NCBI RefSeq assembly: GCF_022484225.1
Contig: NZ_JAKVLT010000001.1
Coordinates: 930,001-994,000 of the forward strand
Length of the DNA: 64,000 bases
Direction: 5' to 3'
From: Pseudoramibacter sp.
GTDB taxonomy: Bacteria; Bacillota; Clostridia; Eubacteriales; Eubacteriaceae
Shown: positions 17,110 to 26,200 of the stretch, in pieces
How positions within the stretch are numbered: the first letter of the stretch is position 1
How the letters are laid out: every line of letters begins with the position of its first letter
Translations under genes and position numbers: made by a program
The notes under the pieces: model-generated
What the model was told of the DNA's origin: nothing
What the model saw: the letters and a program-made list of their open reading frames with translations, nothing else
Databases searched by the model: none

Positions 17110-18408
17110 ATGAATCACGAACAATCAGAAAAATTATTTAAACGGGCCAAACAGGTGATTCCCGGCGGGGTGAACTCGCCGGTCCGCGCCTTTAAAAACG
17201 TCGGCATCGCGCCGGTTTTTGCAGAAAAGGGCAAGGGTTCCAAGATCACCGACGCCGATCAGAACGTCTACACGGATTATATCTGTTCCTGGGGGCCGCT
17301 GATTTTCGGTCACGCTTCAGATATTTACTACCACGACATCGACAAGGCGCTGGCCAAGGGCAGCACCTTCGGCCTGGCGACGGAAATTGAAATCGAAATG
17401 GCAGAAACCCTGGTGGACGCCTTCCCCAGTGTGGATCAGGTCCGCATGGTCAACTCCGGCACCGAAGCGACCATGTCTGCGATTCGTCTGGCCCGGGGCT
17501 ATACGGGACGGGAAAAATTTATTAAGTTTGAAGGCTGCTATCACGGCCATTCCGATTCCCTGCTCGTGAAATCCGGCTCAGGCACCCTGACCTTTGGCGA
17601 ACCCACCAGCGCCGGGGTCACCAAGGGCACTGCCAAGGACACCCTGGTCGCCGTGTACAACGATCTGGATTCGGTCAAGGCGCTCTTCGCCGAAAACAAA
17701 GGGGAAATTGCCTGCGTCATCGTGGAACCGGTGGCCGGCAACATGGGCGTCGTCCCGCCAAATCCGGGCTTTATGGAAGGCCTGCGCGCCATTACCGAAG
17801 AAGAAGGCGCGCTTTTGATTTTCGACGAAGTGATCACCGGCTTCAGGGTCGCTTACGGCGGCGCTCAGACGCTGATGAACATCAAGCCGGATCTGACCAC
17901 TGTCGGTAAAATCATCGGCGGGGGGATGCCGGTGGGTGCCTTTGGCGGACGCGCAGACATCATGGCGATGCTGGCGCCGGACGGCCCGGTTTATCAGGCC
18001 GGGACCCTGTCGGGCAATCCCATCGCGATGCACATGGGGCTCAATACCCTGCGCTACCTCAAAGCCCATCCGGAAACCTACGACATTGTCAACGCCCGGG
18101 CGAAACGTCTGGCCGAAGGCTTTGAAGCCAACATCAAGGCCACCGGCGTCAAAGCAACAGTGAACCGCTACGCCGGCATGTCGGCGCTGTTCTTCACTGA
18201 CCGGAAAGTGGAAAACTTTGACGATGTCATGACCAGCGACACGAAAATTTACGCGGATTATTTCAGAAAGATGCTCGACATGGGCAACATGCTGCCGCCG
18301 TCCCAGTACGAAGGGATTTTCGTTTCCCGGGCGCACAGCGAAGCCGATATCGAAAAGACCATCGCGGACAACCGCAAGGCTCTGGAAGCTATTGCCGAAG
18401 GGCGTTAA
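17110..18408 (+). CDS. hemL: Glutamate-1-semialdehyde 2,1-aminomutase HemL
   Basis: HemL is a PLP enzyme that converts glutamate-1-semialdehyde to 5-aminolevulinate. I start it at the ATG at 17110, giving 432 residues and the normal N-terminus with FKRAKQVIPGGVNSPVRAF. The catalytic lysine lies in TVGKIIGGGMPVGAFGG. GCYHGHSDSL and AGTLSGNPIAM are further family motifs. A TTG 24 bases upstream lies inside hemB and is less likely. With hemA it completes the C5 route. Confidence 0.95.
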   Translation: MNHEQSEKLFKRAKQVIPGGVNSPVRAFKNVGIAPVFAEKGKGSKITDADQNVYTDYICSWGPLIFGHASDIYYHDIDKALAKGSTFGLATEIEIEMAETLVDAFPSVDQVRMVNSGTEATMSAIRLARGYTGREKFIKFEGCYHGHSDSLLVKSGSGTLTFGEPTSAGVTKGTAKDTLVAVYNDLDSVKALFAENKGEIACVIVEPVAGNMGVVPPNPGFMEGLRAITEEEGALLIFDEVITGFRVAYGGAQTLMNIKPDLTTVGKIIGGGMPVGAFGGRADIMAMLAPDGPVYQAGTLSGNPIAMHMGLNTLRYLKAHPETYDIVNARAKRLAEGFEANIKATGVKATVNRYAGMSALFFTDRKVENFDDVMTSDTKIYADYFRKMLDMGNMLPPSQYEGIFVSRAHSEADIEKTIADNRKALEAIAEGR

Positions 18409-18421
18409 AAGGAGTGTGCTG

Positions 18422-19216
18422 ATGAAAAAACAGGCATTGCTGGTCATCTCGTTCGGGACTTCCTATCACGAGACTTACCACAAAACCATCGAAAAAATTT
18501 GTCAGGACCTGCAGGCGGCTTTTCCTGAAAGCGATTTGTTTTTGGCCTACACGTCAAAAATCATCGTCAAGAAATTAAAGAAGCGGGACGGCATCGACAT
18601 CATGACCCCTACAGAGGCGATGGATCAAATTGTCGCAGGGGGCTACGACGAAGTGCTGTGCCAGACCACCCACGTGATCAACGGCCACGAATTCTACGGC
18701 ATGATCCAGGAACTCAGAGCTTACGTGACGAAAGTGCCGAGCATTAAGATCGGCCGCCCGCTTTTGAGCAGCCACGACGATTTTAAACAGGTGACCGACA
18801 TCGTGCTCGGACAGGTGCCGCCGCTGTCGCCGGTGGATGCCATGGTCCTCATGGGCCACGGCACGGAACACCACGCTAATTCGGCATACCCGGCCATGGA
18901 CCATTATTTGAAACAGGCCGGCGGCCCGCAGATTTACATGGCGACGGTGGAAGGCTATCCGACCCTGTCCGAAGTGCGCCGCCATTTAAAAGCCCGGCAC
19001 ATCCACCGCGTGTCGCTGATGCCCTTTATGGTCGTTGCAGGGGATCATGCCCTCAACGACATGGCCGGAGAGGAAGAAGACTCCTGGAAAAATCAGCTTA
19101 AAAGGGACGGCTTTGACGTGCACTGTATTGTGAAGGGGATGGGAGAGCTGCCAGCGATCCGCAGCTTATTTGTCGAACATCTTCAAAACGGAGTTGATAT
19201 AAAGGAGTTATTATGA
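18422..19216 (+). CDS. cbiK: Sirohydrochlorin cobaltochelatase CbiK
   Basis: CbiK inserts Co(II) into sirohydrochlorin, committing it to the anaerobic corrin path. The 264-residue protein opens with LLVISFGTSYHETYHKT. It has the metal-site histidine in MGHGTEHHAN, the conserved glutamate in VEGYPTLSEV and a second histidine in VVAGDHALNDMAG. I choose the ATG at 18422 because AAGGAG precedes it. No signal peptide is seen, so it is cytoplasmic. Its stop overlaps cbiF (ATGA). Confidence 0.94.
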   Translation: MKKQALLVISFGTSYHETYHKTIEKICQDLQAAFPESDLFLAYTSKIIVKKLKKRDGIDIMTPTEAMDQIVAGGYDEVLCQTTHVINGHEFYGMIQELRAYVTKVPSIKIGRPLLSSHDDFKQVTDIVLGQVPPLSPVDAMVLMGHGTEHHANSAYPAMDHYLKQAGGPQIYMATVEGYPTLSEVRRHLKARHIHRVSLMPFMVVAGDHALNDMAGEEEDSWKNQLKRDGFDVHCIVKGMGELPAIRSLFVEHLQNGVDIKELL

Positions 19217-19977
19217 GCAATCAAACAGTTTATCTGATCGGGGCCGGCCCGGGAGATCCGGAACTGATCACCCTCAAGGGCAAGCGCCTCATCGATGCGG
19301 CCGATGTCATTATTTATGCAGGGTCACTGGTCAATCCCAAGATGCTGGACGGCCACAAGCCGGACGCTGAAATCTACAATTCGGCGTCGATGACGTTAGA
19401 CGAAGTCATCGACGTGATGCAGAAGGGCGTCGAAGCCGGCAAACGGGTGGTCCGGGTGCACACCGGCGACCCGTCGATTTACGGCGCCATTCGGGAACAA
19501 ATGGACCGCTTGGAAGAAATGGGCATTCCCTACGAAGTGGTGCCGGGGGTTTCTTCTTTTACGGCGTCGGCTTCGGTGCTCAAAAAAGAATTTACATTGC
19601 CAGACGTTTCCCAGACCGTGATCTGCACGCGTCTCGAAGGCCGCACGCCGGTGCCGGAACGGGAACAGCTGGAAGCCTTGGCTAAACACCAGGCGTCCAT
19701 GGCGATTTTCCTGTCGGTTCAGAATATCGGCGAAGTGGTCCGCCGTCTGCTCACCTCTTATCCGGAAGAAACGCCGGTGGCTGTCGTTCAGCGCGCCACC
19801 TGGCCGGATCAGAAAATCGTCCAGGGTACTTTGGCTGATATCGAAGAAAAAGTGAAGGCTGCCGATATTCACAAAACGGCGCAGATTCTCGTCGGCGATT
19901 TTCTCGGGGACCGGTACACGCTGTCCAAGCTTTACGATCCGAGTTTCAGCCACGAATTCAGGAAAGCCAAGGTTTAA
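19213..19977 (+). CDS. cbiF: Cobalt-precorrin-4 C11-methyltransferase CbiF
   Basis: CbiF transfers methyl to C-11. The 254-residue protein has the methylase signature GAGPGDPELITLKG near residue 10, the VHTGDPSIYGAIREQ loop and GVSSFTASAS. The late AVVQRATWPDQ motif is typical of CbiF/CobM. AAAGGAG lies upstream, and the ATG overlaps the cbiK stop. cbiG starts 4 bases after the stop. Confidence 0.94.
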   Translation: MSNQTVYLIGAGPGDPELITLKGKRLIDAADVIIYAGSLVNPKMLDGHKPDAEIYNSASMTLDEVIDVMQKGVEAGKRVVRVHTGDPSIYGAIREQMDRLEEMGIPYEVVPGVSSFTASASVLKKEFTLPDVSQTVICTRLEGRTPVPEREQLEALAKHQASMAIFLSVQNIGEVVRRLLTSYPEETPVAVVQRATWPDQKIVQGTLADIEEKVKAADIHKTAQILVGDFLGDRYTLSKLYDPSFSHEFRKAKV

Positions 19978-19980
19978 TTG

Positions 19981-21030
19981 ATGAAGAAGCGCTGGGCTTT
20001 TCTGAGTGTCAGCCGGGACGGCGCAGCGCTGTCCCGACGCTGTGCCCAGGCGATGGCCGGAGATGCCGACACGGAGGTTTACACCCTTAAAAAATACGCA
20101 GACGCGGGCGCACAGCCTTATCCCGGCGGGAAGCTGGGGCCTTTTTGGGAAAGGGCGATGACGAATTACGACGTCCTGGTCTGCGTCATGGCAGCGGGCA
20201 TTGTGGTGCGGGGCATTGCCCCTTATATCCGGCACAAATCGAAAGATCCCGCCGTTCTGGTGCTCGACGCCGGCGGCCGCTACGTGATCAGTCTTTTGTC
20301 CGGGCATCTGGGCGGCGCCAATGCGGCGGCAAGACAGCTGGCCGCGCGGATCGGCGCCGAACCGGTGATCACGACGGGAACCGATGTGGCGGGCACCCTC
20401 GCGGTGGACAGTCTGGCCCAGAAGATCAACTGCACCTTTACCGATTTTGAAGCTGCCAAAAACGTGACGGCTTTGATTTTAGATCGAAAGCCTGTGGAAA
20501 TTTTTAACGCGGCGGGAATCGATTTGTTTGCTGCTGCGCTGCCGAATACGCTGACGGTTTCAGAACACATGACCGAATCATCTTCGGGGCAGATCGTGAT
20601 TTCCGAAAGGGATGAGCTGTCCCTTCAGTCCGATCATCAGGTGCAGCTGATTCCCCGGAATGTGGTGCTCGGCATCGGCTGTAAAAAAAACACCCCGGCG
20701 GAACGCATCACGGCAAAGGTGAGGGCGCTTTTGAAAGCGCATCATCTGCATCCCAAAACCCTCGCGGTTTTTGCCACCATTGGCTTAAAAGCTCAGGAAC
20801 AAGGGCTGCTTCAGAGCGCCGACGTTTTTGGCGCTTCGGTTAAAATTATCGGGGATGAGGCGGTTAAAGCCGTTCAGAATAATTTTAAGGGCTCAGATTT
20901 TGTTGAAAAAATCACGGGTCTTCGCTGTGTCAGCGAGCCGGCGGGTTATGTCGCTTCAGGACGGGGCGTGTGTATTGCCCCAGTGGTTAAAGGAGACGGT
21001 GTCACGCTGTCCCTGTGGAAAATGAGATAG
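19981..21030 (+). CDS. cbiG: Cobalt-precorrin-5A hydrolase CbiG
   Basis: CbiG opens the delta-lactone of cobalt-precorrin-5A with loss of acetaldehyde, a step specific to the anaerobic route. The 349-residue protein has the central AAGIVVRGIAPYIRHKSKDPAV region and LLSGHLGGAN, both hallmarks. The C-terminal domain has GIGCKKNTP and a KAQEQGLLQ stretch. The ATG at 19981 is chosen over the TTG directly before it. It sits between cbiF and cbiH, as in many Clostridia. Confidence 0.93.
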   Translation: MKKRWAFLSVSRDGAALSRRCAQAMAGDADTEVYTLKKYADAGAQPYPGGKLGPFWERAMTNYDVLVCVMAAGIVVRGIAPYIRHKSKDPAVLVLDAGGRYVISLLSGHLGGANAAARQLAARIGAEPVITTGTDVAGTLAVDSLAQKINCTFTDFEAAKNVTALILDRKPVEIFNAAGIDLFAAALPNTLTVSEHMTESSSGQIVISERDELSLQSDHQVQLIPRNVVLGIGCKKNTPAERITAKVRALLKAHHLHPKTLAVFATIGLKAQEQGLLQSADVFGASVKIIGDEAVKAVQNNFKGSDFVEKITGLRCVSEPAGYVASGRGVCIAPVVKGDGVTLSLWKMR

Positions 21031-21046
21031 AATCAGAGAGAAAGCA

Positions 21047-21796
21047 ATGAATCAGAAAAAAATATATGTGACGGGACTTGGCCCGGGAAATGCAGATCAC
21101 ATGACAGGGGCAGCGCTGGCTTCCATGGCGGATGCCGATATCGTCGTGGGCTATAAAACCTATATCGATTTGATTAAAGATCTGGACTGTGTTCAGGGCA
21201 AGACTTTAAAGGCTTCCGGCATGCGCAAGGAAGTGGACCGCTGCCAGGAATGCCTGGATCTGGCGCTGGAAGGCAAAACCGTGACGCTGGTCAGCTCCGG
21301 GGATGCCGGGGTTTACGGCATGGCCGGCATCATGCTGGAACTGGTGGAAAAGCAGAAGGCCGATGTGGAAGTTGAAGTGGTGCCGGGGATTTCAGCCGTC
21401 AACGCGGCCGCCTCTATTCTGGGGGCGCCTTTGATGCACGACTACGCCGTGATTTCCCTGTCGAATCTGCTCACAGATTGGGAGCTCATTAAAAAGCGCA
21501 TCCGCTGCGCCGGCGAAGGCGATTTCGTCATCGCCCTGTACAATCCCAAGAGCAAGGGACGTCCCACCAATATCAACACCTGCCAGGAAATCCTGCTTCA
21601 GGTTAAAGATCCCAAGACGCCGGTGGGCATCGTTCAGAATGCCATGCGGGACGGCCAGAAAAAATGCATCACGACACTGGATCAGATGTGCGACCAGGAA
21701 ATCAACATGTTCTCTCTCGTGATTATCGGCAATTCCAAGACCTACGTCACAGAAGACGGACAGACCATGATCACCCCGAGGGGGTACAGACTGTGA
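21047..21796 (+). CDS. cbiH: Cobalt-factor III / precorrin-3B C17-methyltransferase CbiH
   Basis: CbiH methylates C-17 and drives ring contraction. The 249-residue protein has GLGPGNADHMT near residue 10, VSSGDAGVYGMAG, and VVPGISAVNAAASILGAPLMHDYAVIS, here split for length, as a family block around residues 113-140. VALYNPKSKGR-like sequence (ALYNPKSKGRP) follows. It ends in an overlap with the next GTG (GTGA). Confidence 0.92.
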   Translation: MNQKKIYVTGLGPGNADHMTGAALASMADADIVVGYKTYIDLIKDLDCVQGKTLKASGMRKEVDRCQECLDLALEGKTVTLVSSGDAGVYGMAGIMLELVEKQKADVEVEVVPGISAVNAAASILGAPLMHDYAVISLSNLLTDWELIKKRIRCAGEGDFVIALYNPKSKGRPTNINTCQEILLQVKDPKTPVGIVQNAMRDGQKKCITTLDQMCDQEINMFSLVIIGNSKTYVTEDGQTMITPRGYRL

Positions 21797-22566
21797 TCTT
21801 TGTCGAAGGTGGCACGGCTGACGGGAGAGAAGCCGCAGAACGGCTGTCCGCGTCGGGAAAAGAGATTATCTACTCGTCGATTTCCAATTACAACGCGCCG
21901 AGGGAGAATCCTCATTTGCATTGGCACATCGGCACGATGGACACCGAACAGCTCAAGGCGTTTCTCACAGATCATCAGGTGACGGTTTTCGTCGATGCAA
22001 CCCATCCCTACGCGAAAGCGGCGTCTGTGAACGCCATGGCGGCCTGCAGGGCGCTGCATCTGCGCTACATTCGGTTCGAACGTCCGGGCATTCAAAGCAT
22101 GGCGCCGGAACTTCAAAAACAGGTGCGGCATTTCCCGGATTACGATCAGATGGTGGCCTATCTTGATCATTTCCCGGGAAATATTCTGACCACCACCGGA
22201 AGCCGGGAATTGGCGCATTACCAGCCTTTAGACAAAAAGCGGATCTACATCAGAATTCTTCCCACCTCATCGGTGCTGAAAAAATGCGAAGCGCTGGGCT
22301 ATAAGCCGAGCCATATTCTGGCGCTCCAGGGTCCCTTTTCACAGGCCATGAACGAAGTGATGATCGAAGATCACGACATTCGCTTTGTGACCACAAAGGA
22401 TTCGGGCGATGTCGGCGGGGTTGCGGATAAAATCAGGGCAGCGGTGCAGAAGGAGGCAGAGGTCCTCTGCGTCGACCGCCCGGGTTTGGATTATCCGGAA
22501 GTCTACGGCGATATCGACAGTCTTTTAAGGCGGCTCTCGACACAGGAAGACGATATTCAGGGATAA
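21793..22566 (+). CDS. cbiJ: Cobalt-precorrin-6A reductase CbiJ
   Basis: CbiJ reduces cobalt-precorrin-6A with NADH or NADPH. I start the 257-residue protein at the GTG at 21793, which overlaps the cbiH stop. The N-terminus IFVEGGTADGREAAERL then matches the family start IxGGTxEgrelA. The VDATHPYAKAAS motif and the ILTTTGSRELAHY motif are diagnostic for CbiJ/CobK. An upstream in-frame extension lies in cbiH and shows no homology. Confidence 0.9.
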   Translation: MIFVEGGTADGREAAERLSASGKEIIYSSISNYNAPRENPHLHWHIGTMDTEQLKAFLTDHQVTVFVDATHPYAKAASVNAMAACRALHLRYIRFERPGIQSMAPELQKQVRHFPDYDQMVAYLDHFPGNILTTTGSRELAHYQPLDKKRIYIRILPTSSVLKKCEALGYKPSHILALQGPFSQAMNEVMIEDHDIRFVTTKDSGDVGGVADKIRAAVQKEAEVLCVDRPGLDYPEVYGDIDSLLRRLSTQEDDIQG

Positions 22567-22582
22567 GGAGTGCAGAACAGAC

Positions 22583-24097
22583 ATGGGGAAAAAAGTTAAG
22601 AAGATAATGTTTCAGGGAACGGGTTCATCCGTCGGCAAGAGTTTGATGTGTGCGGCCATGTGCCGCATTTTCAGCGATATGGGCATGACGGTGCGGCCCT
22701 TCAAGGCGCAGAACATGGCCTTGAATTCCTTTATCACAAAAGACGGAAAAGAAATGGGCCGCGCCCAGGTTACCCAGGCGGAATGTGCGCGCATCGAACC
22801 GGACGTCCGGATGAACCCGGTTCTGCTCAAACCGAATTCCGATATTGGCTCCCAGGTGATTTTAAACGGTGTGGCGGAATTCAACATGGACGCGGCGGAT
22901 TATCACCGCTACAAGAGTCAGCTCACCGACGTGGTGCTGGACGCCTACAACAGTCTGGCGGAAGAAGCCGACGTCGTGGTCATCGAAGGCGCCGGCAGTC
23001 CGGCCGAAATCAATCTGCGGGAAAATGACATTGTGAACATGGGACTGGCGGAAATGATCGACGCGCCGGTGGTCCTCATCGGCGATATCGACCGGGGCGG
23101 CGTGTTCGCTTCGGTCTACGGCACAGTCAAACTGCTGCCTCCCGAAGAACAGGCCCGCTTTGCCGGATATATCATCAATAAATTCAGAGGCGATGTGGCG
23201 CTTTTAAAACCGGGCATCGATATGATGGCGCCGATGCTTCACGTCCCGTGCCTGGGCGTGGTGCCCTACACCCGCGTGGTCATTGACGATGAAGATTCCG
23301 TCACCGAACGCTGGTACGGCAAACACAACGGCCAGATCACCATCGGCATCGTCCGTCTCCGCCACGTGTCGAATTTCACCGACGCGACGGTTTTTGACAT
23401 GTATCCGGAAGTTTCGGTGGAATATTACAAAAACGAACGGGAAATCGAACGGGCCGAACCGGATTTATTGATTATCCCAGGGTCGAAAAACACCATCGAC
23501 GATGTCAAACACCTCAAAATGTCGAAAATGGCCGACGCCATCATTAAAAAGCACGACGAAGGGGTGCCGGTCGTCGGCATCTGCGGCGGGTATCAGATTA
23601 TCGGCAAAACCATTTCCGATCCCTATCATGTGGAATCCCAGGCCGATCAGATCGAAGGACTGGGTCTTTTGGACATCGACACGGAACTCGAAGAAACGAA
23701 GACGACGACTCAGGAAACCGGGACCATGCTCAACGGGTTCCTCGACATCGATCCCAAAAACAAAAAAGTCCGGGGCTACGAAATTCATATGGGCAAATCC
23801 GAACCGAGAAATGCCGAAACCAAGCCCTTTGCCAGATTGGCTGACGGCCGCCTGGACGGGGCCGTGTCGGCGGACAAAACCGTGGTGGGCACGTATCTCC
23901 ACGGAATTTTCGACAACGATGAGCTGCGGGAAAGCCTGCTCAATCAGATCAAGGCGAAAAAGCACATGGCCGCCGGCAGCGTCCGGGATTATCAGGCCTT
24001 TAAGGAAAGTCAGTACAATCTGCTGGCGAAAACGGTGAAGGAAGCCCTCGATATGGATCAGATCATGGCCATTCTCGATGGCAGCTGGAGGGATTGA
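22583..24097 (+). CDS. cbiP: Cobyric acid synthase CbiP/CobQ
   Basis: CbiP amidates four side chains of adenosylcobyrinate diamide with glutamine and ATP. The 504-residue protein has GTGSSVGKSLM near the start, the KAQNMALNSF motif, and VVIEGAGSPAEINL. The C-terminal glutaminase domain carries its nucleophile in VVGICGGYQI, with a late HGIFDN. The length is standard. The stop overlaps the cbiB ATG (TGATG). Confidence 0.95.
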   Translation: MGKKVKKIMFQGTGSSVGKSLMCAAMCRIFSDMGMTVRPFKAQNMALNSFITKDGKEMGRAQVTQAECARIEPDVRMNPVLLKPNSDIGSQVILNGVAEFNMDAADYHRYKSQLTDVVLDAYNSLAEEADVVVIEGAGSPAEINLRENDIVNMGLAEMIDAPVVLIGDIDRGGVFASVYGTVKLLPPEEQARFAGYIINKFRGDVALLKPGIDMMAPMLHVPCLGVVPYTRVVIDDEDSVTERWYGKHNGQITIGIVRLRHVSNFTDATVFDMYPEVSVEYYKNEREIERAEPDLLIIPGSKNTIDDVKHLKMSKMADAIIKKHDEGVPVVGICGGYQIIGKTISDPYHVESQADQIEGLGLLDIDTELEETKTTTQETGTMLNGFLDIDPKNKKVRGYEIHMGKSEPRNAETKPFARLADGRLDGAVSADKTVVGTYLHGIFDNDELRESLLNQIKAKKHMAAGSVRDYQAFKESQYNLLAKTVKEALDMDQIMAILDGSWRD

Positions 24098-25116
24098 TGA
24101 CCGTTTCATATTGGATTTGGATGCTGATGATTCTCGGCGCCGTGGCATTGGACTGGATCATCGGGGATCCGGTCATAATTCCCCATCCCATTGTCTGGAT
24201 CGGCAGATTAATTGGAAAATTCACCAAGCTTTTCAATACCGTGCCGGAAAAAGAAGGCCCTTCCCGGGCTAAGGGCCTTCTGATGTGGGCGCTTGTGATC
24301 CTCATCACAGGGGGTGTGACCGCCTTGGTGCAGTGGCTCTATCTGAAGATTCATCCCGTTCTCTTTATCGCGGTGGCCGTGTGGTTTTTGGGGACAACTT
24401 TGGCCGAAAAGAGCCTGCGTCAAGCCGTTGAAAATGTCGGAAAAGCCTTAGACAAAGGCGACCTCCCCTCGGCGAGACAGCAGGTCGGCTATCTGTGCGG
24501 CCGGGACACCAGTGCCCTGTCCGAACACGAAATCATCCGGGCGACAGTGGAGACGACTGCGGAAAATACCATCGACGGTATTCTGGCTCCGCTGTTTTAT
24601 ATGTTTCTCGGGGTGATCCTTCAGCACTTTGTGTGGTTTCTCACGCCTCTGACCCTGGCCATGGTGTACAAGGCCGTGAACACAATGGATTCGATGACCG
24701 GTTATATTCAGGCGCCGTACACCCATTTCGGCTACTTCCCGGCAAAACTCGACGACGTTTTTAATTTTCCCGCTGCGCGTCTGGGATCGTGGGTGATGCT
24801 CGGAGCCGGCGGCATCATCGGCGATGACTTTAAAAACGGCTGCCGCATTTACAAACGGGACAAGAACAATCACAGAAGCCCCAACGCCGGGCATCCGGAA
24901 TCGGCGGCGGCCGGCCTGCTGCACATTCAGATCGGCGGCACCAATATTTATTTCGGGCAGGTCGTCGAAAAGCCCACGATCGGCGATGCGGACGAACCTT
25001 TGTCCGCGGCGCATATTAAAAAGACCCTCGGCATTATGACTGCGTCGGAAGTTGGCCTGGCATTTTTGGGTGTGGTTGTTTACATCGCGGCCATTTTCCT
25101 GCAGATGCTGAAATAA
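24097..25116 (+). CDS. cbiB: Adenosylcobinamide-phosphate synthase CbiB
   Basis: CbiB is a membrane enzyme that attaches aminopropanol phosphate to cobyrate. The 339-residue protein has hydrophobic segments near 3-20, 64-84, 165-185 and 310-335. Family motifs are LDWIIGDP, HPIVWIGRLI, ETTAENTIDGILAPLFY and NAGHPESAAAGLL. The ATG at 24097 overlaps the cbiP stop. A perfect 10-bp inverted repeat lies within the early coding sequence (24253-24280). Confidence 0.93.
   Translation: MTVSYWIWMLMILGAVALDWIIGDPVIIPHPIVWIGRLIGKFTKLFNTVPEKEGPSRAKGLLMWALVILITGGVTALVQWLYLKIHPVLFIAVAVWFLGTTLAEKSLRQAVENVGKALDKGDLPSARQQVGYLCGRDTSALSEHEIIRATVETTAENTIDGILAPLFYMFLGVILQHFVWFLTPLTLAMVYKAVNTMDSMTGYIQAPYTHFGYFPAKLDDVFNFPAARLGSWVMLGAGGIIGDDFKNGCRIYKRDKNNHRSPNAGHPESAAAGLLHIQIGGTNIYFGQVVEKPTIGDADEPLSAAHIKKTLGIMTASEVGLAFLGVVVYIAAIFLQMLK
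24253..24280 (+). repeat. Perfect inverted repeat inside cbiB
   Basis: GAAGGCCCTT and AAGGGCCTTC flank an 8-base centre that itself contains CCCGGG. It would form a very stable mRNA hairpin about 160 bases into cbiB. No T-run follows, so it is not a normal terminator. Confidence 0.5.
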
Positions 25117-25133
25117 AGACAGAGGAGGACAAA

Positions 25134-26186
25134 TTGAATCGTCATGGAGGTTATCAGGGCGAGCGTTCTGAAATGCTCGACTTTTCAGTCAACATTAATC
25201 CCTTGGGCATGCCGCCCCATTTGAAGTACGCATTGGAAGACGCCCTCGACGGGCTGGGTCGTTATCCGGAACCCGACGGCCGGCGACACAAAAAGCGCCT
25301 TGCCCGGCGCCTTGGCGTCGCTGACGACTGGGTGATTCTCGGCAACGGTGGCATCGAGCTCATTTATTTATACGCGTCGGCTTTTTCAGGGGGGACCGCG
25401 GTGATTGTGGTGCCGACCTTTAATGAATACGCCGAAGCCCTTTCCAATGCCGGGTGGGATCTGCGCCTGTGGCAGACGGATTGGGATTCCCGCTTCCGTC
25501 TCGACGCCGAAGCTTTCGCCGACTACGTCTGCCAGACCCAGCCGACCGCGGTTTTCCTGTGCAACCCCAACAATCCGACCGGGGTGGCCTATTCACCGAA
25601 TTATATCAAAAATTTGATGGATCAGTGCCCGGATACGGTGCAGTGGTTCATCGATGAGTCCTTCGTTGGATTTTCCTCCAAGGCCTCCTGTTTTGAACTG
25701 GTGGACGGCAGCCGGCCGGTGATTCTGCTGCGTTCGATGACGAAGTTTTTCGGCATTCCGGGACTGCGTCTGGGCTACGCTGTCGGACATCCGAAGCTGA
25801 TTTCCAAAATGGCCGGGGTGCAGATGCCGTGGAGCGTCAACAGTCTGGCCCTGACGGCGTTGGACAATTTATTTGAAGATCAGAAGTACATCGACGACAC
25901 GATTTCCTACACCCAGCGGGAACGGGACCGGGTCCGGGCCGCCCTGAGCAAGATTCCCGGACTCGACGTTCTGCCGTCCAGCGCGGATTTCCATTTGATG
26001 CGCCTTCAAGAAGGGACGGCAGCCGATTTAAATGCCCTGCTCGAAACTCAAAAAATCTACATCCGGACCTGCGAAGATTTTGTGGGATTGGGGGATGCGT
26101 ATTTTCGGGCGGCGGTCAAGAAAAAAGATGAAAATGACCGGCTGATCGCGGCGCTGTCTGCGATTTTGACCCATCAAAAAGCATAG
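25134..26186 (+). CDS. cobD: Threonine-phosphate decarboxylase CobD
   Basis: CobD is a PLP enzyme that decarboxylates O-phosphothreonine to aminopropanol phosphate for CbiB. The 350-residue class I aminotransferase fold begins with HGGYQGERSEMLDFSVNINPLG, here given by its edges HGG and NINPLG, which is typical of CobD rather than HisC. The PLP lysine lies in SMTKFFGIPGLRLGYA. The CNPNNPTG motif binds the cofactor phosphate side. The TTG start is supported by GAGGAGG six bases upstream. With pduX and cbiB it forms the linker branch. Confidence 0.9.
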   Translation: MNRHGGYQGERSEMLDFSVNINPLGMPPHLKYALEDALDGLGRYPEPDGRRHKKRLARRLGVADDWVILGNGGIELIYLYASAFSGGTAVIVVPTFNEYAEALSNAGWDLRLWQTDWDSRFRLDAEAFADYVCQTQPTAVFLCNPNNPTGVAYSPNYIKNLMDQCPDTVQWFIDESFVGFSSKASCFELVDGSRPVILLRSMTKFFGIPGLRLGYAVGHPKLISKMAGVQMPWSVNSLALTALDNLFEDQKYIDDTISYTQRERDRVRAALSKIPGLDVLPSSADFHLMRLQEGTAADLNALLETQKIYIRTCEDFVGLGDAYFRAAVKKKDENDRLIAALSAILTHQKA

Positions 26187-26200
26187 GAACGAGGAGAGAT

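Noticed and set aside
17578..18447. Minus-strand ORF of 289 codons across hemL
   Set aside because: Antisense to hemL with no recognisable domain; explained by codon bias of the sense gene.
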